Assembly: GCF_002849225.1 (NCBI RefSeq) | Contig: NZ_PKMC01000001.1 | Location: 62,001-126,000, forward strand | Direction: 5' to 3' | DNA length: 64,000 nucleotides | Source: Actinomyces sp. UMB0138 | Lineage (GTDB): Bacteria > Bacillota > Negativicutes > Veillonellales > Veillonellaceae | Shown: in pieces, positions 51,919 to 60,643 of the stretch | How the letters are laid out: every line of letters starts with the position of its first letter | Numbering within the stretch: position 1 is the first letter of the stretch | Program-made: the position numbers and the translations under genes | The notes under the pieces: generated by a model | What the model saw: only the letters and a program-made list of their open reading frames with translations | Databases searched by the model: none | What the model was told of the DNA's origin: nothing

Positions 51919-52896
51919 ATGCGTAAAATCGCAACCGCGGTAGTTGCCTTTGCAGCTGCAGCCGCAATGATGACGGGCTGCTCCAGCAATAACTCCGCAG
52001 AAGAGGCAAAGGACGCCTCGCCTAGTACGCACAGTGCTTTCCCCACCACGGTGAAGCATTCTTCGGGAGAAACAAAGATCGAGAAGCAGCCTGAGCGCAT
52101 TATCGCCCTCGACATGGCTGCCCTGGACACTGTTGACGCTTTGGGAGCGGGGGACAAGGTAGTAGGTACCGTAACCAAGTCTGTGCCTAGCTGGTTGAAG
52201 GATAAGTACAAGGATGTTGCCTCGGTAGGTTCATTGAAGGAACCAGATGTGGAGGCTATTGCCAAGCTCAAGCCGGATCTGCTGTTGATCGGTGCGCGTA
52301 CTGCTTCCATGTACGGCGACTTGTCGAAGAACTTCACCACGGTGAACGCGGATGTGGACTGGGAAAAGCCGAACTACTCGAAGCAGGTTGAGGACCAGGT
52401 CCGCCAGATCGGGCAGGCCGTTGGCAAGACAGATCAGGCCGAAAAACTGGTTCAGCAGATCCAGAAGAAGGTAGATGACTACAAGGACACTGCAAAAGAT
52501 AAGGGTACCGCGCTCGTCCTGATGGCTAACGAGGGCGAATTGTCCGTGCACGGGCCACAGTCACGCTGGGCCCCGATCTACGACGTGTTTGGTTTCAAGG
52601 AAGCCACTACTGACTACAAGCCCGACGAAGGGCACAAGTCCAAGAAGATTTCCTTCGAGGCCGTAAAGCAACTCGATCCCGATTACATCTTTGTTGTCGA
52701 CCGTGCGAAGGCCATCGGTAAAACCGAAGGATCGACGCCTGCCGAACAGTTGATGGACAACGAACTAATCAACTCGACCAAGGCCGCAAAGAACAAGCAC
52801 ATTGTCTACTTGACGCCAGAACGCTGGTACATCGTCATGTACGGTGCCACTAACTACCCGGCGGAACTGGACGAGATTGCAGACGTGATCAAATAG
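51919..52896 (+). CDS. Siderophore ABC transporter, substrate-binding lipoprotein
   Basis: A 325-residue class III binding protein. The signal peptide ends in a lipobox (MMTGC, lipidated Cys21). The two lobes show PERIIALDMAALDTVDALG and LKPDLLLIGARTA, then the helix backbone and LDPDYIFVVDRAKAIG. The pattern is closest to the YclQ/CeuE group that binds catecholate siderophores (petrobactin, enterobactin fragments). It is the first gene of a four-gene operon with an iron box. Siderophore identity is inference. Confidence 0.9.
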   Translation: MRKIATAVVAFAAAAAMMTGCSSNNSAEEAKDASPSTHSAFPTTVKHSSGETKIEKQPERIIALDMAALDTVDALGAGDKVVGTVTKSVPSWLKDKYKDVASVGSLKEPDVEAIAKLKPDLLLIGARTASMYGDLSKNFTTVNADVDWEKPNYSKQVEDQVRQIGQAVGKTDQAEKLVQQIQKKVDDYKDTAKDKGTALVLMANEGELSVHGPQSRWAPIYDVFGFKEATTDYKPDEGHKSKKISFEAVKQLDPDYIFVVDRAKAIGKTEGSTPAEQLMDNELINSTKAAKNKHIVYLTPERWYIVMYGATNYPAELDEIADVIK

Positions 52897-53894
52897 TGGC
52901 TGTATTGCAAGATAGAAACCCCACCGAGCCGCATTACGCATTGTGGCTCGGTGGAGCCGTCTTAGCTGTACTAATACTGACGGGCGTTTCGGTAATTACC
53001 GGTGCTGCGGACATGTCCATAGCAGACGTGCTTACTGGGCAGGCCGACGTTGACGAACTGATGGTCCTTACCGTCTCGCGTCTGCCGCGCACCCTCGCAC
53101 TGCTGCTTGCTGGCTCGGCAATGTCTGTTGCCGGCCTGGTGATGCAACTGATGGTGCAAAACCGATACGTTGAACCGGCAACCACAGGGGTTACTGAATC
53201 GGCCGGCCTGGGCATCCTTGTTGCCGTACTGTTCTTCCCCGGACTGCCACTTTGGGCCAGAATGCTGGTAGCCGTTGGGTTCGCTCTACTTGGCACCGTA
53301 CTACTCATGTGGCTCGTATCGTCATTGCGGTACCGCGACCCCATTGTGGTTCCTCTCTTGGGCATCGTCTTGTCGGGGATAATCGGAGCGGCTTCCACCT
53401 TCTTGGCATGGCAATTCGAAATGCAAGGAATGCTGAACCTGTGGTTGACCGGCGACTTCTCTGGAATTATCAAGGGTCGATACGAGCTCTTATGGCTAGT
53501 GCTTGCCATGTGCGCCCTCGCCTATATCTTTGCCGATACCTTTACGGTGGTGGGACTTGGAAAGTACTTTTCGAAATCCCTAGGCGTGAACCACCGCCTA
53601 ATAACCGCCCTCGGACTAGCGATCGTAGCAACCGTTGCAGGCGTGTGTACCGTAGTTTCTGGCACGCTGCCGTTCCTGGGCCTGATAGTGCCCAACCTGA
53701 CCTCACTAATACTTGGTGACTACATGCGCCGCTGTCTGCCCCTGGTTGCACTTGGGGGAGCCTTCTTCGTGCTAATTTCCGACATCATCGGCCGCACCCT
53801 CATTGCCCCAGCAGAGATCCCCGTCGGCGTAGTCATGGGTGTAATAGGGGCCGCGATCTTCATCGCCTTCCTTCTGAAAACGGTGAAACGGTGA
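52896..53894 (+). CDS. Siderophore ABC transporter permease 1 (FecCD family)
   Basis: A 332-residue BtuC/FecCD-type permease with about nine helices, YclN-like. Characteristic stretches are SRLPRTLALLLAGSAMSVAGLVMQ near the N-terminus and SGTLPFLGLIVPNLTSLILG with the ATPase-coupling loop. The start GTG 52896 shares its G with the TAG of the preceding gene. Confidence 0.92.
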   Translation: MAVLQDRNPTEPHYALWLGGAVLAVLILTGVSVITGAADMSIADVLTGQADVDELMVLTVSRLPRTLALLLAGSAMSVAGLVMQLMVQNRYVEPATTGVTESAGLGILVAVLFFPGLPLWARMLVAVGFALLGTVLLMWLVSSLRYRDPIVVPLLGIVLSGIIGAASTFLAWQFEMQGMLNLWLTGDFSGIIKGRYELLWLVLAMCALAYIFADTFTVVGLGKYFSKSLGVNHRLITALGLAIVATVAGVCTVVSGTLPFLGLIVPNLTSLILGDYMRRCLPLVALGGAFFVLISDIIGRTLIAPAEIPVGVVMGVIGAAIFIAFLLKTVKR

Positions 53895-54850
53895 ATAAAC
53901 GCTACGAGAAAACAAAAAAGCGCATCGCGATCTCCTGCGTCGGCGCGGTAGCTGCCTGCATCTTTTTCGCCCTCTACGGGGCCATTGGCTTCTGGAGCAT
54001 TATCGGGCCGCTCCGCCTAGTGCGCCTTGGAGCGCTTCTGACGGTTGCGGTAGCGCTGGCAACCTCTACTGTTGTATTCCAGGCGATCACCCAAAATCGC
54101 ATTCTTTCGCCAGGTGTAATGGGCTTTGATTCAATGTACGCACTGACGCTAACTGCGGGGACCCTTGCGCTCGGGGCAGCGACACTAAACCGGATCCCCG
54201 CACCTGCTTTATTTGTCGGGAACGCCTTCATCATGATGGTGGCAGCAACAGCCATGTTCATGGCACTGATATCGAAACAATCACGGTCACTACACCTACT
54301 AGTTCTTGTGGGCATCGTGATGGGCACCCTGTTCCGCTCCCTGTCAGCCATGATCGGATTCATCATGGACCCGAACGAACTGCTCTCGGTGCAGGTTCGC
54401 ACCACCGCGTCGTTTGCGTTGGTAAACCAAGAATCCTTGGCGCTGGCGGCCCCCATTACCGCCCTCACATGCATATACATCTGGCGCAAGAGCCCCACCT
54501 GGGATGTGCTTGCCTTGGGCCGCGACATTGCCGTGGAACTAGGCGTGCCCTACCAGGCAGAAATGCGGAAGGCGCTCGCGGCCTCCGCTCTGCTGGTTGC
54601 CTGTGCTACCGCCTTAGTTGGGCCGCTGATGTTCTTTGGACTGCTGGTCGTAAATATCGCCGTGTTCCTGGTGCGCTCGGACAAGATCAAGCACCTGATT
54701 ATTGCCTCCTCCGCCCTCGGAATCGTGATTCTGGTGGGTGGGCAGGCACTCCTTGAACACGTGCTCAATTACGGTACAGTGCTGCCGGTGCTCATCGAGC
54801 TGGTTGGCGGCCTAGTCCTGCTAACTCTTATATATAAGGAGAGCCAATGA
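53891..54850 (+). CDS. Siderophore ABC transporter permease 2 (FecCD family)
   Basis: A 319-residue second permease, YclO-like, making a heterodimeric channel with permease 1. RLVRLGALLTVAVALATSTVVFQ and ALVGPLMFFGLLVVNIAVFL match the family. GTG 53891 overlaps the previous stop (GTGA), and its own stop overlaps the ATPase start (ATGA). Confidence 0.92.
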   Translation: MNKRYEKTKKRIAISCVGAVAACIFFALYGAIGFWSIIGPLRLVRLGALLTVAVALATSTVVFQAITQNRILSPGVMGFDSMYALTLTAGTLALGAATLNRIPAPALFVGNAFIMMVAATAMFMALISKQSRSLHLLVLVGIVMGTLFRSLSAMIGFIMDPNELLSVQVRTTASFALVNQESLALAAPITALTCIYIWRKSPTWDVLALGRDIAVELGVPYQAEMRKALAASALLVACATALVGPLMFFGLLVVNIAVFLVRSDKIKHLIIASSALGIVILVGGQALLEHVLNYGTVLPVLIELVGGLVLLTLIYKESQ

Positions 54851-55605
54851 TCGAAATCGATTCGCTCACCCTCTCGTACGGGGCCAAACCGGTAGTGGAA
54901 GACCTAACACTTACGCTTGCCGAGGGCGGCATCACGGCCCTCATAGGCCCAAACGGAGCAGGAAAATCCACTCTGCTAGCGGCCGTTGGACGCCTGCACC
55001 CCATAGAGAAGGGGACCGTCGCCATTGATGGGCGAGAGCTGGGGCAGTGGCCCACCGGGCAGCTGGCCAAAGTGCTCGCCATATTGCGGCAAGAAAACCA
55101 TCTTGCAGTGCGCTTGACCGTGGAAGAGCTGGTCATGCTGGGGCGGCATCCGCACAACGGCGGCAGGCCCCGGCCAGAGGACCACGATAAGGTGGCGCAG
55201 GCTCTGCAAACAGTGCAAATGACCGATTTGGCGAATAGGTTCCTCGACGAACTATCTGGCGGCCAACGCCAGCGATCCTTCGTAGCCATGGCCCTAGCCC
55301 AAGAAACCAAATATCTACTTCTAGATGAGCCCCTATCGGCGCTAGATATGCACTACAGCCGGGAAATGATGCGACACCTGCAACGTGTGTGCAAGGCTCG
55401 CGACCTGGCCGTTGTTGTCGTAATTCACGACATAAACACGGCCGCTACCTACGCGGACCAAATGGTCGCCCTCAAAGAGGGAAAAGTATGCGCACAGGGG
55501 ACCCCAACGCAGGTCATGACCGCCTCAACCCTAGAAGACATCTACGACGTGCAGGTAGAAGTGACAACCATGTCGGGAAGACCCGTGGCAATGCCCATAC
55601 CATAA
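54847..55605 (+). CDS. Siderophore ABC transporter ATP-binding protein
   Basis: A 252-residue FepC/YclP-like ATPase. Walker A GPNGAGKST, Q-loop RQENH, signature LSGGQRQRSF, Walker B YLLLDEPLSALD and the switch His in VVIHDIN are all present. It is the last gene of the operon. With the lipoprotein and two permeases it forms a complete importer. Confidence 0.95.
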   Translation: MIEIDSLTLSYGAKPVVEDLTLTLAEGGITALIGPNGAGKSTLLAAVGRLHPIEKGTVAIDGRELGQWPTGQLAKVLAILRQENHLAVRLTVEELVMLGRHPHNGGRPRPEDHDKVAQALQTVQMTDLANRFLDELSGGQRQRSFVAMALAQETKYLLLDEPLSALDMHYSREMMRHLQRVCKARDLAVVVVIHDINTAATYADQMVALKEGKVCAQGTPTQVMTASTLEDIYDVQVEVTTMSGRPVAMPIP

Positions 55606-55671
55606 GAATTCCTTATTGCATGCTCCTTTCGCTAATATGGCTGGGTAGAAAAAGCAGTAGAAGGAATGGCG

Positions 55672-57063
55672 ATGGCTGAGAGAACCCAACTGGAACGCCG
55701 TCTCACCAGCCCGCAAGTGGCAATGATTGGCCTCTCGGGTGCACTTGGTACCGGCTTATTCCTGGGATCAGGATCCACTATTGCGCTCGCGGGCCCCGCC
55801 ACTGTTATCAGCTATGTGATCGCTGGAGCATTGGCGTTAGAGATCGTGTGGGCGCTGGCCGAGATGGTATCTGTCCACCCGGTCCCCGGCGGGCATGGAG
55901 CGGTAGCTGGTGCCTATCTGGGGCGTATGGGTGGGTATATCGCGCGGTGGAACTTCGCCATCCAGTCCTTCATTGCGGTGGGGGCCGAGGTCGTAGCCAC
56001 CGCAACGTATCTGCAGCACTGGTTTCCGGGGCTAAACCTAGGGGTAGCTACCGTGTGCTGTTCGGCCTTTGTGGTCGGGTTGAACTTGGCCACCGTGCGA
56101 TTGTATGGGGCTAGCGAATACTGGTTCTCGATGATCAAAGTGGTGGCAATCAGCGTATTTATCCTGCTTGGGCTTTCGCTAATCCTATTTGGGTGGCCCT
56201 CGCACAATCCGCCCACCGGCCTGTCCCACCTAACCCAGCACGGTGGTTTTGCGCCCGCAGGCATTAGTGGCATTCTTCTTGCGGCCTCCACTGCCGTCTT
56301 TAGTTTCGGGGGAATCGAAAACGTATCTACCTCGGCGGCAGAGTCGGAACATCCGGAAAAGGACATTCCTAGAGCAGCTGGGACAATGATATGGCGGTTA
56401 CTGCTGTTCTACGTGCTGGCCGTAGGAGTCGTTGTGGCGCTGCAACCGTGGACGGCCACGGCAGCCAGCGACGGCACAGTGGAATCCTCCCCGTTCGTAC
56501 ATGCTCTGGATAATGCTGGCGTGGCCGCTGCCGGACACATCATGAACGGCGTTCTGATCGTGGCGGCGCTGTCCGCTGCAAACGGGTGCCTGTATGCGTC
56601 CTCGCGCATGTTCCACTCGTTGGCCTTGGATGGGATGGCCCCCGCCTTCGCAAAGAAGACTTCGCCCTCTGGATCGCCGCGCGGAGCCGTATTGCTGGCT
56701 TCCACCGGCATGGTGCTTGCCTCCTTGCTGGCCATTTTCGCCTCTGCTGAGGCCTTCAACTACCTTATGGGATGCGCAATCCTAGCAATCTTGGTCACCT
56801 GGGTGATTATCCTGGCAACCCACCTCAAGTTCCGCAAGAAGAGGGCGGGGAAGCCGTCCGGTCCGGCGCGGCTGTGGGGCGCGCCGTACACGAATTGGAT
56901 TGGCATCGCCACCTGCGTAGCGATCTTCATTGCCTTGCACTGGCAGATGCCGGTGGTGTGGATTGCCGGTATTCCGTATCTGGCCCTGCTGTGCGGGTCC
57001 TACTTTGTGCTGCGATCTTTCCGCTATATTCCCAAGCCTGCCAAATTGCCGGAGGGACACTAG
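55672..57063 (+). CDS. Amino-acid permease, APC superfamily
   Basis: A 463-residue transporter with 12 predicted helices. MIGLSGALGTGLFLGSGSTIALAGP is the helix-1 signature of the amino-acid transporter family (AnsP, GabP, ProY, CycA). The ISGILLAASTAVFSFGGIE region is helix 6. ATG 55672 is chosen because AAGGA lies six bases upstream; ATG 55666 touches the ribosome site. Substrate specificity is not readable. Its stop shares CTAG with the convergent hydrolase gene. Confidence 0.88.
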   Translation: MAERTQLERRLTSPQVAMIGLSGALGTGLFLGSGSTIALAGPATVISYVIAGALALEIVWALAEMVSVHPVPGGHGAVAGAYLGRMGGYIARWNFAIQSFIAVGAEVVATATYLQHWFPGLNLGVATVCCSAFVVGLNLATVRLYGASEYWFSMIKVVAISVFILLGLSLILFGWPSHNPPTGLSHLTQHGGFAPAGISGILLAASTAVFSFGGIENVSTSAAESEHPEKDIPRAAGTMIWRLLLFYVLAVGVVVALQPWTATAASDGTVESSPFVHALDNAGVAAAGHIMNGVLIVAALSAANGCLYASSRMFHSLALDGMAPAFAKKTSPSGSPRGAVLLASTGMVLASLLAIFASAEAFNYLMGCAILAILVTWVIILATHLKFRKKRAGKPSGPARLWGAPYTNWIGIATCVAIFIALHWQMPVVWIAGIPYLALLCGSYFVLRSFRYIPKPAKLPEGH

Positions 57064-57848
57064 CGAAGAAGGCGAAGGCTAGCCTGCGCAAATAGGTCGT
57101 CCAGGGCCTGTGGCTGTCCATGGCCCATGCCTTCTACAAGCTGCAGATTCGCGGTGGGAATAAGGTGGTGCAGACGTTTCCCCTCTGCCGGGGAAACCAC
57201 CACGTCGGCAGTGCCGTGAATGATTTCGGTGGGCACCCCAATCTTGGAAAGATCCTGCGCCCAGGGTGCCTGGACTGCCATGGCTTGGCGTTGGCGTTCC
57301 ATCCCTTGCCAGCTAACGCCGCGCCGCCAGTTTTCCCTTGTGAGGGCGTCGAGCTCGCCCTCGTCCCACGGATAGGCGCTGCCCGCGATTGCCCGCAGGT
57401 TCGGTTTGTACCAGGCGCGGTAAGTGGCTTCGTCGGAAAAAGGGGCCGGAAGTGGGGCGCCCAAAGGGCGGGGTGAACTGAAAGTGTAGAACAGCCCCAG
57501 GCCGCTAACATCGGCGGGGTAGTGCAGGGCCAGCAGTTGGGAGATGGCTCCCCCCATAGAACGGCCGGTAACTACCGCGGGCGAACCGAAATAGTTGATG
57601 AGGGCGTGCACGTCGCGCACCATATCCATCAGCGGGTAGTTTTTGCTCATCCGAGTAGACCGGCCCACGTCGCGGTTGTCGAATCGCACGACGTGGGTAC
57701 CCGCCTTCGCGAGCCTTGCGCAGTAGCTGGCTGGGGTAGAGATGAGCTGGGCTCCATGGCCCTCAATATTTACTATGAGCGGATCCCCGGGAGTTCCGAA
57801 GCTATCCACGCATAGGGTGACCTCACCCAGCGGCAGCAACTGCTCCAT
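57060..57848 (-). CDS. Alpha/beta hydrolase
   Basis: A 262-residue cytosolic hydrolase with nucleophile Ser97 in GRSMGG, Asp215 in HGTADVVV and His243 in GMGHGQP, a complete triad. The layout (VRFDNRDVGRST before the nucleophile) resembles RdmC-like methylesterases and related small-ester hydrolases. It sits one base from the phosphofructokinase gene on the same strand, so they are probably co-transcribed. The natural substrate is unknown. Confidence 0.87.
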   Translation of the reverse strand: MEQLLPLGEVTLCVDSFGTPGDPLIVNIEGHGAQLISTPASYCARLAKAGTHVVRFDNRDVGRSTRMSKNYPLMDMVRDVHALINYFGSPAVVTGRSMGGAISQLLALHYPADVSGLGLFYTFSSPRPLGAPLPAPFSDEATYRAWYKPNLRAIAGSAYPWDEGELDALTRENWRRGVSWQGMERQRQAMAVQAPWAQDLSKIGVPTEIIHGTADVVVSPAEGKRLHHLIPTANLQLVEGMGHGQPQALDDLFAQASLRLLR

Positions 57849-58976
57849 TTAGTCACCTAGGCAGGTGCCGACGTGCCTTGCGGCACTAACCCACGGGTGA
57901 TCCTTTGGAACTGTCTTCAGATTTCCGGCCACGTCCTTCAGCGGCACCGCCTTGGCAGACTGACCCTTCGCGGCAACGGTAATGCCGTACTTGCCCTCAG
58001 CCACAAAGTCAGCGCCAGCGCCACCCAGAAGTGTGCCCAGCAGCCGATCCTCTGCATTTGGCGTACCGCCGCGCTGTACGTAGCCGAGGACGGTGACTCG
58101 AGCTTCCAAGCCGGTAGCTGCCTCCAGCTGCTCGGCGAGCTTCAGCGCATTGCCGCGGTGGGCCGCCTCCAACATCGAGCGGTGCTTCTTGGCAGCCGCC
58201 TTAGCATCCGCATTGGAGGCGCCGTCGATCAGTGCTTGCGCTGCAGCGTAGTCCGCCGCATCGGAAATTTCGCGGGCGCCCTCGGCAATGGCTACTACCG
58301 AGAACGGGTGTCCGCCCTTTGCGCGCTTCGAGATGGAAGCTGCCACGGAGTCAATGGAGTAGGGAATCTCGGGCAACAAAATAATATCGGCTCCGCCCGC
58401 AATACCCGATCCGAGTGCAAGCCAGCCTGCCTTGTGACCCATAATCTCGACAACAATGATGCGGTGGTGGCTGTGCGCGGTGGAGTGCAGTCGGTCGATG
58501 GCGTCAGTGGCAATGCCCAGCGCGGTAGAAAAACCAAACGACGTGTCTGTGTGAGCGATGTCGTTATCAATAGTCTTGGGCAGGTGAATTACGTTTAGAC
58601 CCGCCTTCGACAGGCGGTTGGCGTTCTTCGCTGTGCCGCCGCCGCCAATCATGACCACACCATCGAGTCCGTTCGCCTCGCAGTTTTTCAAAATGGTGGG
58701 AATCATGTCCTCTTTGCCGTTGCCCACGTCCATCTTGTGCGGCTTGTCCCTAGAGGTGCCGAGGATTGTGCCTCCGACAGTCAAAATTCCAGAAAGTGTT
58801 GCCGAATCGATTGGAACCGTCTGATTCAGCGCCATGCCGCGAATGCCTTCGCGAAAGCCCACCAGTTCCATGTTGTGGTGCCCGATGGCTGCTTTGCCAA
58901 AACCGCGGATTGCCGCGTTTAGTCCCGGCGAGTCCCCACCGGCAGTAAGAATTCCGATGCGCTTTTTCTTGGACAT
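57849..58976 (-). CDS. pfkA: 6-phosphofructokinase (group III-like)
   Basis: A 375-residue enzyme phosphorylating fructose 6-phosphate at the committed step of glycolysis. GGDSPGLNAAIRG is at 13-25 and PKTIDND at 133-139, with the catalytic Asp of TIDND intact; the Lys before TIDND is typical of PPi-type and mixed-type PFKs. The phosphoryl-donor loop reads GGGGT (111-115) instead of the GGDGS of Escherichia coli PfkA, so donor preference (ATP or PPi) cannot be assumed. A downstream hydrolase follows without a gap. ATG 58976 is the only sensible start. Confidence 0.9.
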   Translation of the reverse strand: MSKKKRIGILTAGGDSPGLNAAIRGFGKAAIGHHNMELVGFREGIRGMALNQTVPIDSATLSGILTVGGTILGTSRDKPHKMDVGNGKEDMIPTILKNCEANGLDGVVMIGGGGTAKNANRLSKAGLNVIHLPKTIDNDIAHTDTSFGFSTALGIATDAIDRLHSTAHSHHRIIVVEIMGHKAGWLALGSGIAGGADIILLPEIPYSIDSVAASISKRAKGGHPFSVVAIAEGAREISDAADYAAAQALIDGASNADAKAAAKKHRSMLEAAHRGNALKLAEQLEAATGLEARVTVLGYVQRGGTPNAEDRLLGTLLGGAGADFVAEGKYGITVAAKGQSAKAVPLKDVAGNLKTVPKDHPWVSAARHVGTCLGD

Positions 58977-59157
58977 GCTCTTCCCCTTCGATGGACCAGG
59001 TTAACCCTACCGTACGGAAAAGATTGGTGGTGGGCGCAAAAGTGGCCCGAGAAAGCAAAGTTGCGTCCTTCTCAGGCAGGAAAATACGGTCTTGTTCTGC
59101 CCAAATGGTACTCAAGATTCGCTCCTGACTGAAGGTAAGGTTTAGAGTGCAAGAGTG

Positions 59158-60579
59158 ATGACTAATACTGTTCCCGCATGGATGCTCATCCCCTTCGTGG
59201 CGATGCTGCTATCCATCGCTATATTGCCCCTTATCCCAGCTACAGCAAAACTCTGGGAAGACTGGCGGTTCCAGCTAGCCATCGCCCTAGTACTAGGTGT
59301 TCCAGTTGCGATCTACATGGCCATCCACTTTGGCATGGTGGCGGTCGCCGACACTGCTTTCGAGTACTTCCAATTTATTGCGCTGCTGTTCGCCCTCTTC
59401 GTGGTGTCCGGCAGTATCTTCTTGGAGGGCGATATTCGTGCTACGCCAAAGAACAACTCCATCTTCTTAGCTGTTGGCGGCGTGATCGCTTCCTTCATTG
59501 GCACTACCGGTGCAGCAATGCTGCTGATTCGGCCGTTGCTGAACGTGAACTCGGAGCGCAAGCACAAAGCACAAACCGTAATTTTTACAATTCTGATCGT
59601 TGCGAACAACGGTGGGTTACTGACCCCACTCGGTGATCCGCCACTATTCTTGGGATTCCTGCGTGGGGTGCCCTTTACTTGGACCTTCCACCTGATTCCC
59701 GAATGGTTCTGCATCAACGCACTGCTGCTGATCACCTACTTTGCGCTAGACACCCGGGCTTACGCTAAAGAATCCCCCGAAGACCTGCGGATGGACGATA
59801 CGAACATCACGCCTATTAGGCTTCGTGGTGCCATCAACTTCATTTTCTTTGCCATGATCATTGTGGCCGTTGCGGTTGTGCCTTCCATGAATCTGGAAGC
59901 TATCCAGGACGGAAGCGCCGCCTGGCACGAATATCTGCCGCTCCGAGAAATCGTCTTCTTGATAGCGGTTATTGGTTCGTTTGTATTCGGCACTAAAGAG
60001 ATCCGGTACAAGCTCAACGAATTCACATGGGCCCCGATTGTCGAGGTCGCAGTCCTGTTCATTGGCATCTTCCTAACCATGATGCCGGCACTAAAGTACC
60101 TGGCACAGATTGCACCTAAGCTACCGTTGAACGAGATCACCTTCTACGTATTTACCGGCGGGCTGTCCTCGTTCCTAGACAATGCTCCTACCTACCTAAC
60201 CTTCTTCGAGATGGCATCCCAGCTCGATGGAGGAGCCAAGGTAGCGGGCGTACCAGAGGCTTACTTGGTTGCTATTTCACTAGGCGCCGTAACTTGTGGG
60301 GCTATGACCTACATTGGCAACGGGCCGAACTTTATGGTCAAGTCCGTGGCTGAAGAGCAGGGCGTGAAGATGCCTTCCTTCGGCGGCTACATCGGTTGGT
60401 CACTGCGCTACCTGGCACCGGTCCTGGCAGCAATGGTGCTCGTGTCCATTGCCGAGGGAGTCGTAACTACAATCATCGGCTTGCTATTAGTTATAGCCGT
60501 GCTAGGAGAAGCCACGTGGATTATTGCCCACTCGCGCAAGAGTGAAAATCACCAGTTGCTGCGTGAAGGCAAATTGTAA
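59158..60579 (+). CDS. Sodium:proton antiporter / citrate-transporter-like protein (CitMHS_2 type)
   Basis: A 473-residue membrane protein with about 12-13 helices of the ion-transporter superfamily. IGTTGAAMLLIRPLL and the NNGGLLTPLGDPPLFLGFLRG segment, with SSFLDNAPTYLTF in the second half, are the two inverted-repeat hairpin signatures, as in NhaD- and CitMHS-type carriers. The family suggests Na+/H+ exchange or organic-acid transport; the substrate is not determined. ATG 59158 or the adjacent GTG 59155 is the start. It shares a terminator with the convergent gene. Confidence 0.82.
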   Translation: MTNTVPAWMLIPFVAMLLSIAILPLIPATAKLWEDWRFQLAIALVLGVPVAIYMAIHFGMVAVADTAFEYFQFIALLFALFVVSGSIFLEGDIRATPKNNSIFLAVGGVIASFIGTTGAAMLLIRPLLNVNSERKHKAQTVIFTILIVANNGGLLTPLGDPPLFLGFLRGVPFTWTFHLIPEWFCINALLLITYFALDTRAYAKESPEDLRMDDTNITPIRLRGAINFIFFAMIIVAVAVVPSMNLEAIQDGSAAWHEYLPLREIVFLIAVIGSFVFGTKEIRYKLNEFTWAPIVEVAVLFIGIFLTMMPALKYLAQIAPKLPLNEITFYVFTGGLSSFLDNAPTYLTFFEMASQLDGGAKVAGVPEAYLVAISLGAVTCGAMTYIGNGPNFMVKSVAEEQGVKMPSFGGYIGWSLRYLAPVLAAMVLVSIAEGVVTTIIGLLLVIAVLGEATWIIAHSRKSENHQLLREGKL

Positions 60580-60588
60580 ACAGAAAAT

Positions 60589-60630
60589 AATAGTTGTGGG
60601 ATCTGCCCTCCGGCAGATCCCACAACTATT
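60589..60630. terminator. Bidirectional terminator
   Basis: A perfect 19-bp stem (AATAGTTGTGGGATCTGCC with its complement, loop CTCC), with A/T-rich flanks on both sides, lies between two convergent genes. Confidence 0.88.
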
Positions 60631-60643
60631 TAAAGGTGCGCAG

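Noticed and set aside
53974..54528. Antisense frame inside siderophore permease 2
   Set aside because: The + strand gene is coupled to its neighbours by overlaps and fits FecCD; the antisense product has no pattern.
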